Assembly (NCBI GenBank): GCA_032164245.1
Contig: JAVMKO010000003.1
Span: 39,248,890-39,312,889 of the forward strand
Origin: Sternotherus odoratus
Lineage: Eukaryota; Chordata; Testudines; Kinosternidae
Length of the DNA stretch: 64,000 bases
Direction of reading: 5' to 3'
Position numbers and translations under genes: made by a program. Below the pieces are notes generated by a model. It ran no database searches and was not told where the DNA came from. It was given only the letters and a program-made list of their open reading frames with translations. This document shows positions 9,566 to 22,879 of the stretch, piece after piece. How positions within the stretch are numbered: the stretch's first letter is position 1; each line of letters begins with the position of its first letter.

Positions 9566-12380
9566 TGATGGGAAAATCAAAATGAAAAATTTCAGGAGAG
9601 ATCAACCCAAATCAAAACATTTCATTTCATTTCAGTTTCGTATTAACCTAAGTTCACCTGATCTGCCACAGTTCCTCATGGGAGTTGTCGTTTGGGTGCC
9701 CCATGCTTCTATTCTCCTCCATAAGCTTTGCTCCCTGTCTGAACTATATCTTCCATGATGCATTGTGTTCTCTGGTTGAACCACTCTGATATACCATGGG
9801 AATCTCATGACAATGGTACATCATGGAAGTTGTAATCTTTCTATGGAGCCCACTCCACAGAGGGGAATGTAGGCATGAGACACCCAAACTACAACTCCTA
9901 TGAGGCTCTGTGTTGTCTCAGGCAGATGAAATTCAATGTTAAATGGAGCTAAAATACAGCAGTTCAAAATAATTTTTTTTCTAAACTTTCCATTCCTGGA
10001 AAAGTTTTGATTTTTTTTTTTTTACTTATCACAATTTGGGATAAAAGACATATATATCAAAATATCAGAATTTCTATAGGATGGAAATTCCAATTTTTAC
10101 CACCTCTACAAATATGCACTTAATAATTTAAAATTATTTCTCATTTTTCATGACATTAACCTGTAATTATAATGATAATTGTAACTTTATTCTTATTGTA
10201 CTGTTGTTCTTAAGTTAGCCTAATCAAATGTTAAAACAAGAGCAGACTTTTTATCTTATAACTAAAAATTCACTGTCAGGCTTCTTTCTCTCTTTTTAAG
10301 AATCTGTCAGTTTAAAGTGACATCATAAATCTTGTGTTATATGAAACATCTGTAGTCTGTAATTTCACTAAGTGTGCATGCTGTCAGTTATCTTTCATTG
10401 CATGTAAACGCAGCTTCATGTGCTTTGTGCTACTTAGACTCTGAGCTCTTTGAGGCAATGACAGTCTGTGTTTGTATAATGCCTAGGTATGCTCAACTAG
10501 ACTAATAAAATTTCCACTCTCCACATAGTTAGTCATTTAGTAACTCAGCATTATTTCCACTGAGGTAAAATAGTGAAAACACAAATTTAAATCATATATA
10601 ACTGAACCATTGACTGGCCTTTTCATTCAGGTATACCCTGCTTGAGAAGTAATTAACTTTAGAATAACCAAGTTTTTCTTGAGTGAGGAAGTACATGTAT
10701 ATATGTCTGTCTTTATTGATTATTTATACATATATAAATTCTTCAGCACAATTTCTCATGGACTGGTTTCTTAAAATAGATAGGAACTTGAGATCAGAAT
10801 GAGGTGATATTTAAGATGTAGTCTTGTTACCATAATGTTGTGATCTTTTCCTTGGGGTCTTAAAAGACAGAGAATTCTTAAAATGTTCATTTGTTGTTAT
10901 CGACAGCCAAATAATAGATCCAACTTTCATTCAACCACTTCAGATATGGTTTTAAAAGGGTCTGGTTTTATATTTGCTTTGGGGAAGTGACTAGTTGGGG
11001 GCACTATTCAGTTTTAAATACCAGTATGTTGACTGATTCCTTTTTGAAAAACCGATGTCGGCCAATCAAACTGTGAGTCGTATATAATGCACCACATTTT
11101 TATAGTGATGTTCTCATTTTTATGGTTTTATTGTTTCTCATTGTATCTACACAGTGTTACTGTGAGGTTTGTTCCAAGAACCTCAAGTTCATACATTTTC
11201 ATGTGCAAATATCTTGGGACATCCTGGTTCCACTTTTAGATTTTCTGTGGTTTCAGCAACCAATGGGCACCTGTTTGAAACATCCCTTTGTGGGATCCCC
11301 TGCTTTGAAATGTATAGCTATGTGGTGTTTGCAACTTAGTAAGGCTACTCTGTTTGCAGAGTTGCAGCCTCCTTGACTAATTTGCAGAGCTCTGTGTTCC
11401 TTCTAAGGCTGAAATTTCTGCCAGTAATGTAATTCTTTTGCAGAAATGCCAATGTTGAAGTTTCCTGGTCTTTATATAAAGTCTTTCCACATGATTTGAT
11501 GCTTTATAAACTGATTTAATCAGGTCATTATGTAGGAATATAAAAGTCACTGGCATCATCTGCTCTCCAGTACCCTTAATTTTTATCAGCACCACAAAAA
11601 TGCTATTTAAGGCTTTAATCTGTGTATCAGTATTCATTTATTTCTTCTTTAGCCATGAAATTGGAATAACTTGTGTATTTCTGATCTATGAGTTTGTGTA
11701 GTTCTAAAAACCATTTAAAAGCTTTGTGGGCCTTCAGTTTTTGTGACATAATTTGATTGGTTTTGTTTTAAAAATGGTTACTTATAGCACTGAAATCTCA
11801 ACATAACACTATACAATATACCTGGTCATTGACCTAAGTTATTTGATATTAAAACACAATGTTCAAAAGAATGTTAATTAATCAACATTGCTTATTTAAA
11901 ATAAAAACCTAATATCCTGATACCCTGTGGTTATAGTCTCCTAGCAACAAAGCTGCTTATTAATGAGCCTTGTTATTCAAAAGATCTGCATCCAGAATAT
12001 TTTCTTAAAGCACACTGCTTACAATAATAGACCACGTGTACTGATGGTGCTGAAGAAATATTTGGAAAAGGGTCATTTCTTTGGGGAATTGAGGGAACTT
12101 TGCACTATAAAGAACCAGGTCCTTAGATTATTAGTATCTTGTGGCACAGACCATGGGGTACATCCTCATTTCATGTTAACCAGTGTAGCTTCTTTGGAAA
12201 AATGAAGCTATGCCCATTTTTACATTAGCTGAAGATACGGACATAAGTCTGTCTTTGTTTTATCCGGTACTAAACATACTAAAAAAAATAATAATCAAAT
12301 TTAGGTGTTTTTCAGTTCCTATCTTAATACTGACACCAGTCAGCTCTATGTTTTTGGGAAACCAGGGTGCAGTATCTAGT
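9564..12380. other. Non-coding AT-rich DNA
   Basis: No supported gene. At 10436-10510, CTGAGCTCTTTGAGGCAATGACAG...AATAAA looks like the 3' tail of an L2/MIR-type repeat. The rest is ordinary AT-rich DNA with scattered short open frames and no recognisable protein. Confidence 0.5.
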
Positions 12381-13925
12381 CTGACTCATGAAAGACACAC
12401 ACACCCCAGTCTCTGTTTGAACCAAAACCAAACAGAGAAAAAGCTTGCAGAGAACAGTGAAGGGCACTGGGAGACACACCTAGACCCCTCCTGACAAGGG
12501 TGACAAGATTGAGACATCTCATTTGCATACAGAATGAAGAACAGAGACAACTCCCATAGCCTCATCTGCATGAAAGATGGGACAGGGATTAGCATAAAGA
12601 ATGAGGAACAGAGAACCTTGCTGAACTCTGAGACCAGAAAAGCAGGGACAGACTGCATCATGGGAATCCCTGCTCCAAATGCTAATGAACCTACACCTGC
12701 ACACACCCAGCTCAGCAATTATCAGACTAATTCTAGTAATAAATCTTTGATTGATATCCAAAATACTGAAGCAGCCTAGTTACATTGTGAGCTCCCTGGA
12801 AGAAAACACCACCCATTGCCAAAAGCTATCAGCTTCTATTGTCTAGCCTAAAGAAAACACTTGAATCATCAGTTTACCCATAAACAAGTCTATTGTTCTC
12901 CCTTGAACCATTATATTTTCCCTATAAAGTTTACCCATGCCCAAGTCAGTGTTCTGATGTATATACACAAACTTTGCATCAGTTCCACTGGGATTCCATC
13001 TCCTGACTGATCATGCTGGGGGCTCTGCCTGTCTCCAGAACTCAGGACCCTGAGCTACCACCATCACCTGGGAACCCTGACCTGTTCAAGCCTTATGGAG
13101 TGGGTGAGATTCCCCCCCTCCCCGTTTTATTTTCTACCTCAGGTATTAACCTTTAAAATGTAACTGTTATGTTTGTTTAGCCCTTCTTGTGTAGTTATCA
13201 CTATTATTCAATAAATAACTTTTACAGTTCAACTGGTTGCTTCTCTCTCTCTCTCTCTCTCTGAATTTTACTCTTTTGTGTTTTTAGCTTCCCCCATTTA
13301 CTCTTTAGCAACACTCCTTTTACCTAAAGAAAAGATACCTGTAGTGCCCAAAAATACTGTGGGGTTTGCTCATCAAGTGTGTTACTACCAGTAGAATTGT
13401 GATGTGAAAGTGGGATTGGAACGTGTTAAACTTGGGGCACATAAGGGGGAGGCAGCTGAAAGTGCTGCTCAACCCAGCCTATTGAGACCAGGGGCGCATA
13501 AGGATACTAGCTTGAAAGTGCTGTTTAACACAGCCCATACAGGGACACATGAGGGGATCAGCTGGAGAGTGCTGATTGACCTGTTCCGCTCAGACATGGT
13601 GTGTGTGTGTGTTGACCTGGTCCGCTCAGACTTGGTGTGGGTGTGGGGTGTGGGTGTGTACACCCAGCCCCAGGGAACCTAGGTCTGTCAGGATAGCTCC
13701 ACTGGGAGGGGACTTGCAGAAGGAAGGAGTAGAGCTCCATATGAACACACAAGAGACATAAGCAGCACATTAATAGTATTACAGGATACCCCCCTCCAGA
13801 AGAGTAACCCTAATAACTGAGCATACCCCAAAGTTGTGGGCATTGCTGTTAACAGTAAGTTATGTGGTTTGCCTGTGTGTTTATAAGCAGAAACTGGGTT
13901 TAACCCCAGAGGCACCTGGACCATC
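12380..13925 (+). mobile_element. Candidate LTR-retroelement fragment
   Basis: GC-richer block with LTR-like signals on the + strand: TATAAAG at 12923 and AATAAA at 13210, about 290 bp apart. Then come a CT microsatellite and a segment with repeated GGGGCACAT/GGGGCGCAT phrases and a duplicated unit GACCTG(G/T)TCCGCTCAGAC (13578 and 13614). No gag or pol is recognisable. The ends and target duplication were not resolved, so LTR versus other repeat remains open. Confidence 0.4.
13242..13262. repeat. (CT)n microsatellite
   Basis: About ten CT units just downstream of the AATAAA at 13210. Confidence 0.95.
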
Positions 13926-15216
13926 CCTATATAATTTGTATTTCAATTCTACATATATAAGGAATTGCAGGATTTTTCTAGATTAAAGATGCATAATAGT
14001 AGTTGGTATGTATTATTAATATTTTAGTATAACTTGAGAGGGATTTGTTTATATAGTCCTTTTAAGGTTTGTTTACATAATTAAGATAAATACATATTAA
14101 ATTTCTCTTAAAACTAACATTTAAGTTCTAAAGGAATGTTTATATTAAATTTTCAATTTCTTCTCCTGCGTTTATTGCCTATCAAGGCTATGCTCTCTAA
14201 TGGTAACAGAAAAAGACCTGAAAAATCCAGAGAGGATTCCAGTTGCTGCTGACCAACCAATACAATGGGTAAATCATTTGACTTTTTATGCCTCAGCCCA
14301 GCTAGAAAATTAAGTTCATGCAGAACCTCACTGATAACCAGATCCCTCATCTGAACTGAATATTACCCATGCAAATGAGGTATGTAAGCAAACTGTTGTG
14401 CTGTTGGAAAAGCTTTGTGCTAGATAGAATAAGGATTAAAACTCAGATTTTTAAAGGTATGTAAGTGTTGCTCCATTCAGCACTGCCAGACCTAAGTGAC
14501 TTGGGCTCCTGATTTCCCAAATCACTTTTGAAAATGGGATTTAGCTCATTTAGTCACTTTGGCCCAGATCCTCAAAGATGTTTCCATGGGATTTAGGCAT
14601 CTAAACACCTTTAAGGATATGTGTCTTAGGCCTTGCAACACTGAGCAGAGCAATAACTAAATACCTTTATAGGTCTGGGCCTTAATCTCACTTTTATCCC
14701 TAAACCTGCAAAGATTTATGCACATGCTTATCTGAATACTCCCCTGAAGCCAATAGGACTACTCATGTGCATGTTAAGCATATTCATAAGATTTTGCAGA
14801 ATGTGACCTTCTTTGTGAACATTGTGGCTTTTATCAACTTTAGTAAGTGCCTTTGAAGGCATTTAAGAGACTGATTCTTGCTCAGGAAATTTCCCTCTGA
14901 ATTCTTTGGGAGTGTTATGTCAGTGAGGACTGAAAGATCAAACATATAAGGCCAGATTCTCATCTGAGTCAGATCAACATAGACTCTTAGCAACTTTGCC
15001 AATTTATACCTGATGATGATCTGGTCTATGTTTTCATCTTTTGAATTAAATCTGAATGTGTGACATAAATTATTCCACACAGAAAAAAATATATAATTAC
15101 AAACACACAAAGACATGTATCCCTTAGATATCATTTTTTTTCTCTATATAAGTTTCCAAACAGAAAATTGTACTATAAAAATTAAGACCAAAAGTTCTCC
15201 AAATTAAAATCAACAG
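13926..15216. other. Non-coding, nothing recognised
   Basis: AT-rich DNA. A GGCCCAGATCCTCAAAGATG phrase near 14561 resembles widespread old repeat sequence. Open frames of 65 and 116 codons on the minus strand (14153-14350, 14784-15134) have no recognisable family and are probably chance. Confidence 0.45.
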
Positions 15217-16965
15217 TCATAGAATCATAGAAATGTAGGACTGGAAGGGACTTCAAAATGTCATCTAGTCCAGTGTCCTGCATTCTAGGCAGGACTAAGT
15301 AATAGCTAGACCATTCTTGACAGGTGTTTGTCTAACCTGATCTTAACAACCTCCAAGGATGGAAATTCCACAACCTTAGGCATTTTGTTCCAGTGCTTAA
15401 TTATCCTGAAAGGAAGAGTTTCCTAATGGCCAACCTAAACCACCCTTGCTGCAATTTAAACCCATTTCTTCCTGCCCTAACAAGAGGTGAAGGAGAACAA
15501 TTTTTCTTCCTCTTGTAGCAACCTTTTATGTACTTGAAAACTGTTTTCATGTCTCCCCTCCTCCTTCTCTTCTCCAGACTAAACAAACCTAATCTTCTTC
15601 TATTTTTCCTCATAGATTATGTTCTCTTAAACCTTAATCATTTTTGTTACTTTCTCTGGACTTTCTTCATCTCTGGACTTTCTTCAGTTTGTTCACATCT
15701 TTCCTAAAATGTGGTGCCCAGAACTGGACATAGTATTCCAGCTGAGGCTTTATCAGTGCATAGTAAAGTGGAAGAATTACTTCTCGTGTCTTGTTTACAA
15801 TGATCTTGCTAATAATCCCAGAATGACGTTTGCTTTTTTTGCACCAACGTTACACTGTTGACTCATATTTAGCTTGTGATCTACTATAACCTCCAGATCC
15901 TTTACCACAATACTCCTTCCTAGGCCATCATTTCCTATTTTGTATACGTGCAATTGATTGTTTCTTCCTAAGTGGAGTAGTTTGCATTTGTTCTTATTGA
16001 ATTCCATCCTCTTTACTTCAGATCATTTCTCTAGTTTGTCCAGATCATTTTGAATTTTAATCCTAGTCTCCAAAACACTTGCAACTCCACCCAGCTTGGT
16101 ATTATCTGTCAACATGATAAGTGTGCTCTCTATACCATTATCTAAATCATTTATAAAGATATTGAACAGATCCAGACCCAGGACTGATCCCTGCAGGATC
16201 CCCCTCGGTATGCCTTACAGCCTAACTGTTACCCACTGATAATTATTCTCTGGGAACAGTTTTCCAAACAGTTATGCACCCAACTTTTAGTAGCTCCATC
16301 AAGGCTTTATTTCCCTAGTTTGTTTATGAGAAGATCATGCACAACAGTATCAAAAGTCTTATTAAGTCAAGATAGACCACATCCACCACTTCCAACCTAT
16401 CCACAAGGCTTGTCAGCTGGTTAAAGAAAGCTATTTGTTTGGTTTGACATGATTTGTTCTTGAAAAATCCATGTTGGAAGTTACTGATCACCTTATTATT
16501 TTCTAGGTGTTTGCTAAATTGATTGCTTGATTATTTGTTTCATTGTCTTTCCAGGTACAGAAGTTAAGATAGTCTGTAATTCCCCAAGTTGTCCTTATTT
16601 TCCTTTTTATACATTGGCAATATAATTGCCCTTTTCCAGTCCCCTGGAATTTCTCCTGTCATCTATGAGTTTTCAAAGATAATCCCTAATGGCTCAGATA
16701 TCTCCTCAGTCAGCTCGTTGAGTATTCTAGGATATATTTAATCAGGCCCTGGTGACTTGAAGAATCTAACTTGTCCAAGTAATTTTTAACTTGTTCTTTC
16801 CCTATTTTAGTCTCTGATCATACCTCATTTTCACTGGCATTCACTATGTGAGATGTAACCTTTTCGGTGAAAACTGAAACAAAAAAGTCATATAGCACTT
16901 CTGGTATTTCCATATTTTCTGTTATTGACTTACACCCCACTGTTGATATTTAAAAAATGGAAAGT
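15217..16965 (-). mobile_element. CR1 LINE, 3' part, minus strand
   Basis: Chicken-repeat-1 type LINE. The 3' end at 15217 shows the CR1 hallmark TCATAGAATCATAGAAATG on the + strand, i.e. the element reads leftward. The polymerase C-terminal part is readable at 15795-16007 (CKLLHLGRNN..., KDLEVIVDHKLNMSQQC...). Further RT sequence continues to about 16965 with stops. 5'-truncated, as usual for CR1. No target duplication resolved. Confidence 0.9.
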
Positions 16966-17254
16966 AAAGGAGTTCATAAGTTTCAGGTAGTATCCTAGTG
17001 ATGGCTTTGTCTTCTCAGTGGAGGGGCCTCATTCTGGAAAAATCTTTCCACTTTGGTAGTACAGGACATGTTGCATAACCAATCAATTTATGCCCTCTCT
17101 GGGGCTGCTAAGTGAGGGTATTTGGTGGAGGGAGTTTGGTTTGTACTAAAAGTGCCTAAATATTGTTTCTACTACAACCAATTGGCATTTCCCAACAAAA
17201 CTATGTTTTGTCAGAAAATTTCCAACCAGTTCCACTTCAAACAATATTTAGGCA

Positions 17255-17580
17255 CTTTGATGGGGTGTATGAGCCCTATGATGGTGAATTAAGAAATTAA
17301 ATAACAACTTTGGGCCCAGAAGGCAGGCAGAGCAGGGGAGCAATTTTGTCCTGCAAGCTCCCTGCAGAGAAGCTGCCAAAACACCAGGCAGACAAAGCCA
17401 AGCCCCACTGCTATGCAGCCACAGGCCCTTCACCACAATGAGTTTAGGAATGATGGACTGCATCTGATAGAGGAAGACACCCTTACCCCGGAACATGATC
17501 AGAGAGAACTCCAGGGCAATTCCAAAAATGGACAAGTGGCAATGACAGAGGCACCAAAGGATCTCCACTGACACAGCAGA
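17255..17580. repeat. Dispersed repeat shared with 25274-25680
   Basis: Starts TGATGGGGTGTATGAG and includes ACATGATCAGAGAGAACTC (near 17491); both phrases recur in order at 25277 (TGATGGGGTGTACAAG) and about 25541. Content between is GC-rich. Probably part of an LTR element, but no ends were defined. Confidence 0.45.
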
Positions 17581-18926
17581 GGTAACAAAGAGTCCTGTGG
17601 CACCTTAAAGACTAACTATAAAGTTTTGAAGCATAAGCTTTCGTGGGCTAATACCCACTTTGTCGGATGCAAGCAGTGGAAGTGTCCAGAGGCAGGTATA
17701 GATAAATAGTCAGGAATCAGGTAGGAGGTAACAAGGTTAGTCCAATCAGGGTGAACCAGCTTGTTATCTCAAATCAGGGAGGGTGAGATATTCTTCCAGC
17801 AGCTGAATTGAAGGTGTGAACTCGGAGGGAGGAGAAGCTGTTTTTGTAATTAGCAAGCCACTCAAGGTCTTTGTTCAGTCCCACATTGATTGTGTTAAAT
17901 TTGCAAATGAATTGCAGCTCTGCAGTTTCTCTTTGCAGTCTGGTCTTGAAGTTTTTTTGCTGCAGTATGGTGACTTTTAAATCTCTAATTGTGTGTCCAG
18001 GCAGGTTGAAGTGTTCTCCTACAGGTTTTTGTATATTGCCATTCCTGATGTCTGATTTGTGTCCATTTATCCTTTTTCGTAGGGACTGTCCAGTTTGGCC
18101 GATGTACATAGCAGAGGGACATTGGTGGCATATAATGGCATGTATGACATTGGTAGATGTGCAGGTGAATGAACCAGTGATGGTATGGCTGATCTGGTTA
18201 GGTCCTGAGATGGTGTTGCTGGTGTAGATATGTGGGCAGAGTTGGCATCGAGGTTTGTTGCATGGATTGATTCCTGAGTTGGAGTTATTGTGGTGCAGTG
18301 TGCTGTTGCTGGTGAGAATCTGCTTAATGTTGGCAGGTTGTCTGTGTGCCAGGACTGGCCTTCCTCCCAAGGCCTGTGAAAGTGAGGGATTGTTGTCCAG
18401 GATGGGTTGTAGGTCACTGATGATGCGCTGCAGAGGTTTTAACTGAGGACTGTAGGTGATGGCCAGTGGTGTTCTGTTGTTTTCTTTCTTGGGCTTGTCT
18501 TGCAGCAGCAGGCTTCTGGGTACACGTCTGGCTCTGTTGTTCTGTGTCCTTATTTCCTTGTGCGGGTATTGTAGTTTTGAGAAAGCTTGGTGAAGATCTC
18601 ATAGGTGTTGGTCTCTGTCTGAGGGGTTGGAGCAAATCCGATTGTACCTCAGTGCTTGGCTGTAGACAATGGATCGTGTGGTATGTCCGGGATGGAATCT
18701 GGTGGCATGAAGGTAGGCATAGCTGTCAGTAGGTTTTCGGTATAGGGTGGTGTCGATGTGGCCATCATTAATTTGCACCGTGGTGTCTAGTGTCATCTGG
18801 ACCCATGGGAAAGAAACTCTGGAAGAATTCCACCATGACTTCAACAGCTTCCACCCCACTATCCACCTCAGTCTGGACCAGTCTACACAGGAAGTCCACT
18901 TCCTAGACACCACTTCCTAGACACCT
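17581..18926 (-). mobile_element. Penelope-like element, 5' end inverted
   Basis: Retroelement of the Penelope class (RT joined to a GIY-YIG endonuclease), read on the minus strand. The 3' tail at 17583-17690 (GGCACCTTAAAGACTAAC, TTTCGTGGGCTAATACCCAC) is shared with 42378-42485. The endonuclease part at 17774-18370 has CQLCPHI, then SAMYIGQTGQSLRKRINGHK and GLNKDLEWL. RT C-terminal sequence (YRKPTDSYAYLHATRFHPGH) lies at about 18640-18790. Directly beyond, at 18794-18911, the next upstream coding segment (WTHGKETLEEFHHDF...HFLDT) runs on the + strand instead, so the 5' end is inverted. The catalytic YIDD segment is absent. Frameshifts are present. Confidence 0.88.
17774..18370 (-). pseudogene. 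GIY-YIG endonuclease remnant of Penelope-like element
   Basis: 198-codon open frame forming the C-terminal half of a Penelope-type polyprotein. It would nick target DNA for insertion. Visible in order: GGRPVLAHRQP linker, Cys pair CQLCPHI, a second cysteine pair around IICHQCPS, then the endonuclease core MYIGQTGQSLRKRINGHK, GEHFNLPGH, and RETAELQFICK near the end. This domain is still open, while the RT upstream (18420-18800) is in another frame, so the protein cannot be made whole. Confidence 0.85.
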
Positions 18927-19560
18927 ACGTCCCCCCTGCCACCCAACACGTGGTTGGCAGTCTCCCCCTCTTCCAGAGTGCTCGGAGCCTGAAGCCTGGG
19001 TGTGCTATTTAGCTTTGGTTGCTCAGCCTCTGCCTGAGGGCCTGAGCCTTGGAATCTTTACTGTCCCACCCTGACCCACAGCCTGGGCTTAACTGCTAAT
19101 TGTTCCCACTGTTTGCTCAGCCTCTCCTAAGAGCCTGAGCTGTGACTCTTTACTGCCCCGCCCTAACCCAGGGCCTGGGCCTGTTAGCTGTTAATTAGGA
19201 CACACCCACCCATGTACTTATTGCCTGAACCACCACTGACTCGGACCTTCACTACACCCCATAGGTGGCGTACCCGAACACACCTATAGACTGACACTTT
19301 AAAAACTCCCACACCCCAATCTGGAGCTATGCTGGATATGTGATATGCATGTGCCCTGTAAAACCTGTACCTACTACCTACAATCGCCCATAACTCCAGC
19401 CTGATCCCAGATGTCCAGTACCTAACCTCTCAATCTGTGTATGTTTTCATGTTGAACATTAGCTTTAATAAAAATTTTTACCTGTGTGTGCTCAGCCTCT
19501 GCCAGACAGATTGAGCCAAGACTCCTGAGGCCCAACTGATTCCCCAAGGGGCCATGCAAG
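18927..19560 (+). mobile_element. Candidate solo LTR or LTR fragment with internal duplications
   Basis: Shows two diverged tandem copies of a roughly 100-bp unit (TTGCTCAGCCTCTGCCTGAG... at 19019 and TTTGCTCAGCCTCTCCTAAG... at 19113), as in the U3 enhancer repeats of some LTRs. CTTTAAAAACTCC at 19300 follows, and AATAAA is at 19467-19472. The phrase GCTCAGCCTCTGCCAGACAG returns at 19490. The ends are unclear and no gene is recognised. A 15-bp tandem (ACTTCCTAGACACC) sits at the border with the Penelope element. Confidence 0.4.
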
Positions 19561-22500
19561 GACTAAGGGAGGTGGTGTGGCTCCCCAATGACCCGGAGAG
19601 GGACAAACCCTGATGAACCCTCTCTAGACATAGGGGAGAATGTGGGCATCAGTCCCCCAATCCCTGTGAGAAGGGATCTGCTGCTGGAGCTGGGCTGCCT
19701 GCTGCTGTTGTTGGCTTTTGGCCAGGAACTTAACAAGCTTATCCACGTCCACAGCTCACACACAATTACAGAATTTCTTCTCTTCTTGTCCTTTGGCTAC
19801 TTAATTAATGTTGTTCTCAACATCATGTACAGCATGCTCACACCTTCCCTCTTTTTACCCTTCCTTTTTGTTATTAGTTTAACACCCTCCTGACTAAACT
19901 GGCAGCCTGTCACTGAGGAGACTGGTTCTGCTTCTACTGAGGTGAAGGCCATCCAAACTCTCCTTATAGAAGGTGGACCAATGTTCCACAAAACAAAAAC
20001 CCTACACCACTTACCTAACCTCACACATCTCAAGTAAATCTAGATACTACAAGATAAGTAACTTCTTTCCTTGGCTTAAAACCTCAAATATTGAAGTGAG
20101 AATCACAATTTTCAGGAGAAACAAAGTACATTTCTAGTCCTTATGGTTGAAAAGAAAAACATGCATACCTGATCTGACTGTACCCTACAAGCTTAAACCC
20201 CAAAAGGCAAATAAATTGAATAATACTAATTTAAAAAAAAATCTCATGCTTTTTAAGTTGACCTCATGATTTTTACAGCTTGATTCATTATTTTTGAATG
20301 CTCAAGGTTGTCAAAACTGGTGATGTGAGTGAAATGAGTGAAAGGGGTGAGTCATAATAGAATATTGCTAGTCAAAGGTAGTTTTAGACTTCCTACCGCA
20401 ACTTCACAATTACAATGATCTGGGTAGTGAAGACTTCTGTGCTGAATCTGTGTAACATAAAATGGTCAAAGAATTATTTCCCTTTAATTCCTAAATGGTC
20501 AAAATTAGTTGCTCACTTATTATTAAGTTGAATATTAATATTAAATTTAATATTATTAAGTTGCAAACAGTATCATGACAAAGACTGTAGTTACAGCCTA
20601 TAATGGCTTTGTGAATAATGTAAAGCTTACATTCCACAAAAGTGATTAATAAAACACCCTAGAGAGGAATATTCTGCATGTTTGTTCATTTGTTTTAGCT
20701 TCCTTTGCTTTTAACAGCCATAGATTATAAATTGTTCTCCATGCAGAGCACAGGCAAGGCTGATAAATTTCATGGGTTTGTCATGGTGAAAATATAAAAT
20801 TTCATGCTTTGTCACAAATTAATAGGAAAAACTTATTAAAGCTATGCAGACAATGTATATAACTTAAACAGAATTTCAGAATGCATGTTTATGAATAAAG
20901 CAATAATAAATGAATAAACCCAATACTTTACATGGAAATGGAAAAGATCTCTGAGGTAGCATAGTTTAGCAGTACAATTTTAAGTGTTATAGGAGTTCTT
21001 TTTGTTCAAATAGAATTTAGTATTATATTGGGTCCCCTCCCCACCTCCACCCTCAACTGCATGCTAGGCAGAAGTAGCAGCTCTATGAAGTCAGCCTTCC
21101 ATACCATCCTGTAACCTGTGGTATTAGGTAGCTCATACACAATAGTAAGAGAGGACCTTCGGTCCCCATATCCTTTGTGTGGGCATGTAGAGGCTGTCGT
21201 GATCTAACCCAGGGTTTCTTTCCTATTCAGATATCAAAAAGTCTTTCTACAAAGCACTGAATAGACAGTGGTAATGTAAACTGCACTAAGAGACTTCATT
21301 GTAATGTCTTTACTGAACATCAGAATCTCAAGCAGTGTAGCACCAATAGTACTGAAATGAAGGGCATTCATCAAGAGTGAGTTGAAGTCTTCAGGGAATT
21401 GAACTCAAAATCTTCTGTCCCTGGGGTAGAAGTAAAGTATTAACTGAGACATGCAGACAGCGCAAACAGTAATGTTGTTTTTTACTCATGTAAGTAAAGG
21501 ATCAGGATTTTTCAGACTCCAGGCATATTACATGGAACTCAAGGTAAACTAACTGCAGCTCCGAGCAATAGGGAACATTAAATTATCTGCACCAGTGAAC
21601 CCTTGAGAGGTCTTCCAGATAGCAAACATTGTATTCCCTGTTTCTGATAGGTATAGGGCAATATTTCCTGTCTAATCCATAAAGATTATTGTGTTCTACA
21701 GTAAATATTTCTTTCTAAGAACCTCTCTTACATCTCATAATGCTCTCCCTCAATATATCACTGTGGCTTTTGCTATATCAGGTCTAATCACACTGAAGTC
21801 AATACGGGACTCATATTTATCTCCTCTTTTTTCTGCTGTATTTTGTATTTGTTAAATTTAACATTTTCATCACTGCTCTCTGCATTACCTTTCTCAAAAT
21901 ACTATTATGCTCAGCCTCATCAACTGTAGCAATAATCGTATCATCAATTATATCTTCGCCCAGAATATATCACCAATTATATTTTCTCCCAGAATATCAC
22001 CACTTGTCTCATTATTCTTTTTCTAAAATATTTCACTGGCATATTTAATCTCAAATGATCATCTGAAAAACCAATCATGTCCTCATGGCATATTACATGT
22101 ACATAACAGAGAGGAATGCTCATCCAATTTTACCTGCCAATATCTGTCTTTCTCATCTAGTATTATAACAAGCTGCTTTCCTTCTAATTGATTTTGTACA
22201 TCTCCTGGTGTAGCATAGAATGGCTTTCTGGGGTGCAAAAACACTCAGTGTCCATTTTTCTTCTCTCTTTTACAGCTGACGTGCTGACTCATTCTCTTGC
22301 AACATATACTTTTTTTTTTTTTGCAAAGGACCAGATTTTGCCCCCCTTACTCACATTGAATAGAACCTTTCTCCATGGTTAATCCCACTGACTTCACTGT
22401 TGATTTTAGTGGAACTACTCATGGAGAAAAATATTATTCAGCATATGTAAGAGTGAAAGAATTTGGACCTAATTTAACAATTGTTTCATTAAGAATATTA

Positions 22501-22879
22501 AAGTATTTTTTGCAACAAACACATACAACTGGTACAACATTTCTTTCAATGTAAATATGTTGATCACTCTGCAATTCTCCTCTTCTTGAAAACAGAGCAA
22601 GATAAAATGTGACATCATCTTTGGTACTTTAATTTGTAATGCAGTATTTCACTTTGCTTCAGAGTGTTATAGATGTCTCAATAGTTATGAAAAATAATAA
22701 CTTATCTTTGCTTTATTTCTTGTCACATTCAGCTTCATCACCCCTTTTGACTTAATGAAATAAAATATTTGCAGGTATAAATGGATGAAGTACCACTAAC
22801 GCCAGTGGAGGTGTGTTTGTTTACACCAACAGAAAATATATTTCAATGTTTTTTCCCACTTTGGTTTCTTCTAACTCTG
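19561..22879. other. Non-coding, nothing recognised
   Basis: The first 350 bp stay GC-rich and may belong to the preceding LTR-like unit (open frame 19588-19893, no recognised domain). The remainder is AT-rich DNA without supported features. Confidence 0.4.

Noticed and set aside
9381..9758. Open frames with Ile-Tyr repeats
   Set aside because: Product of the (TA)n microsatellite.
13404..13770. Overlapping open frames on both strands in GC-rich DNA
   Set aside because: Contain GT-rich low complexity and lie in a dispersed repeat; no domain recognised.
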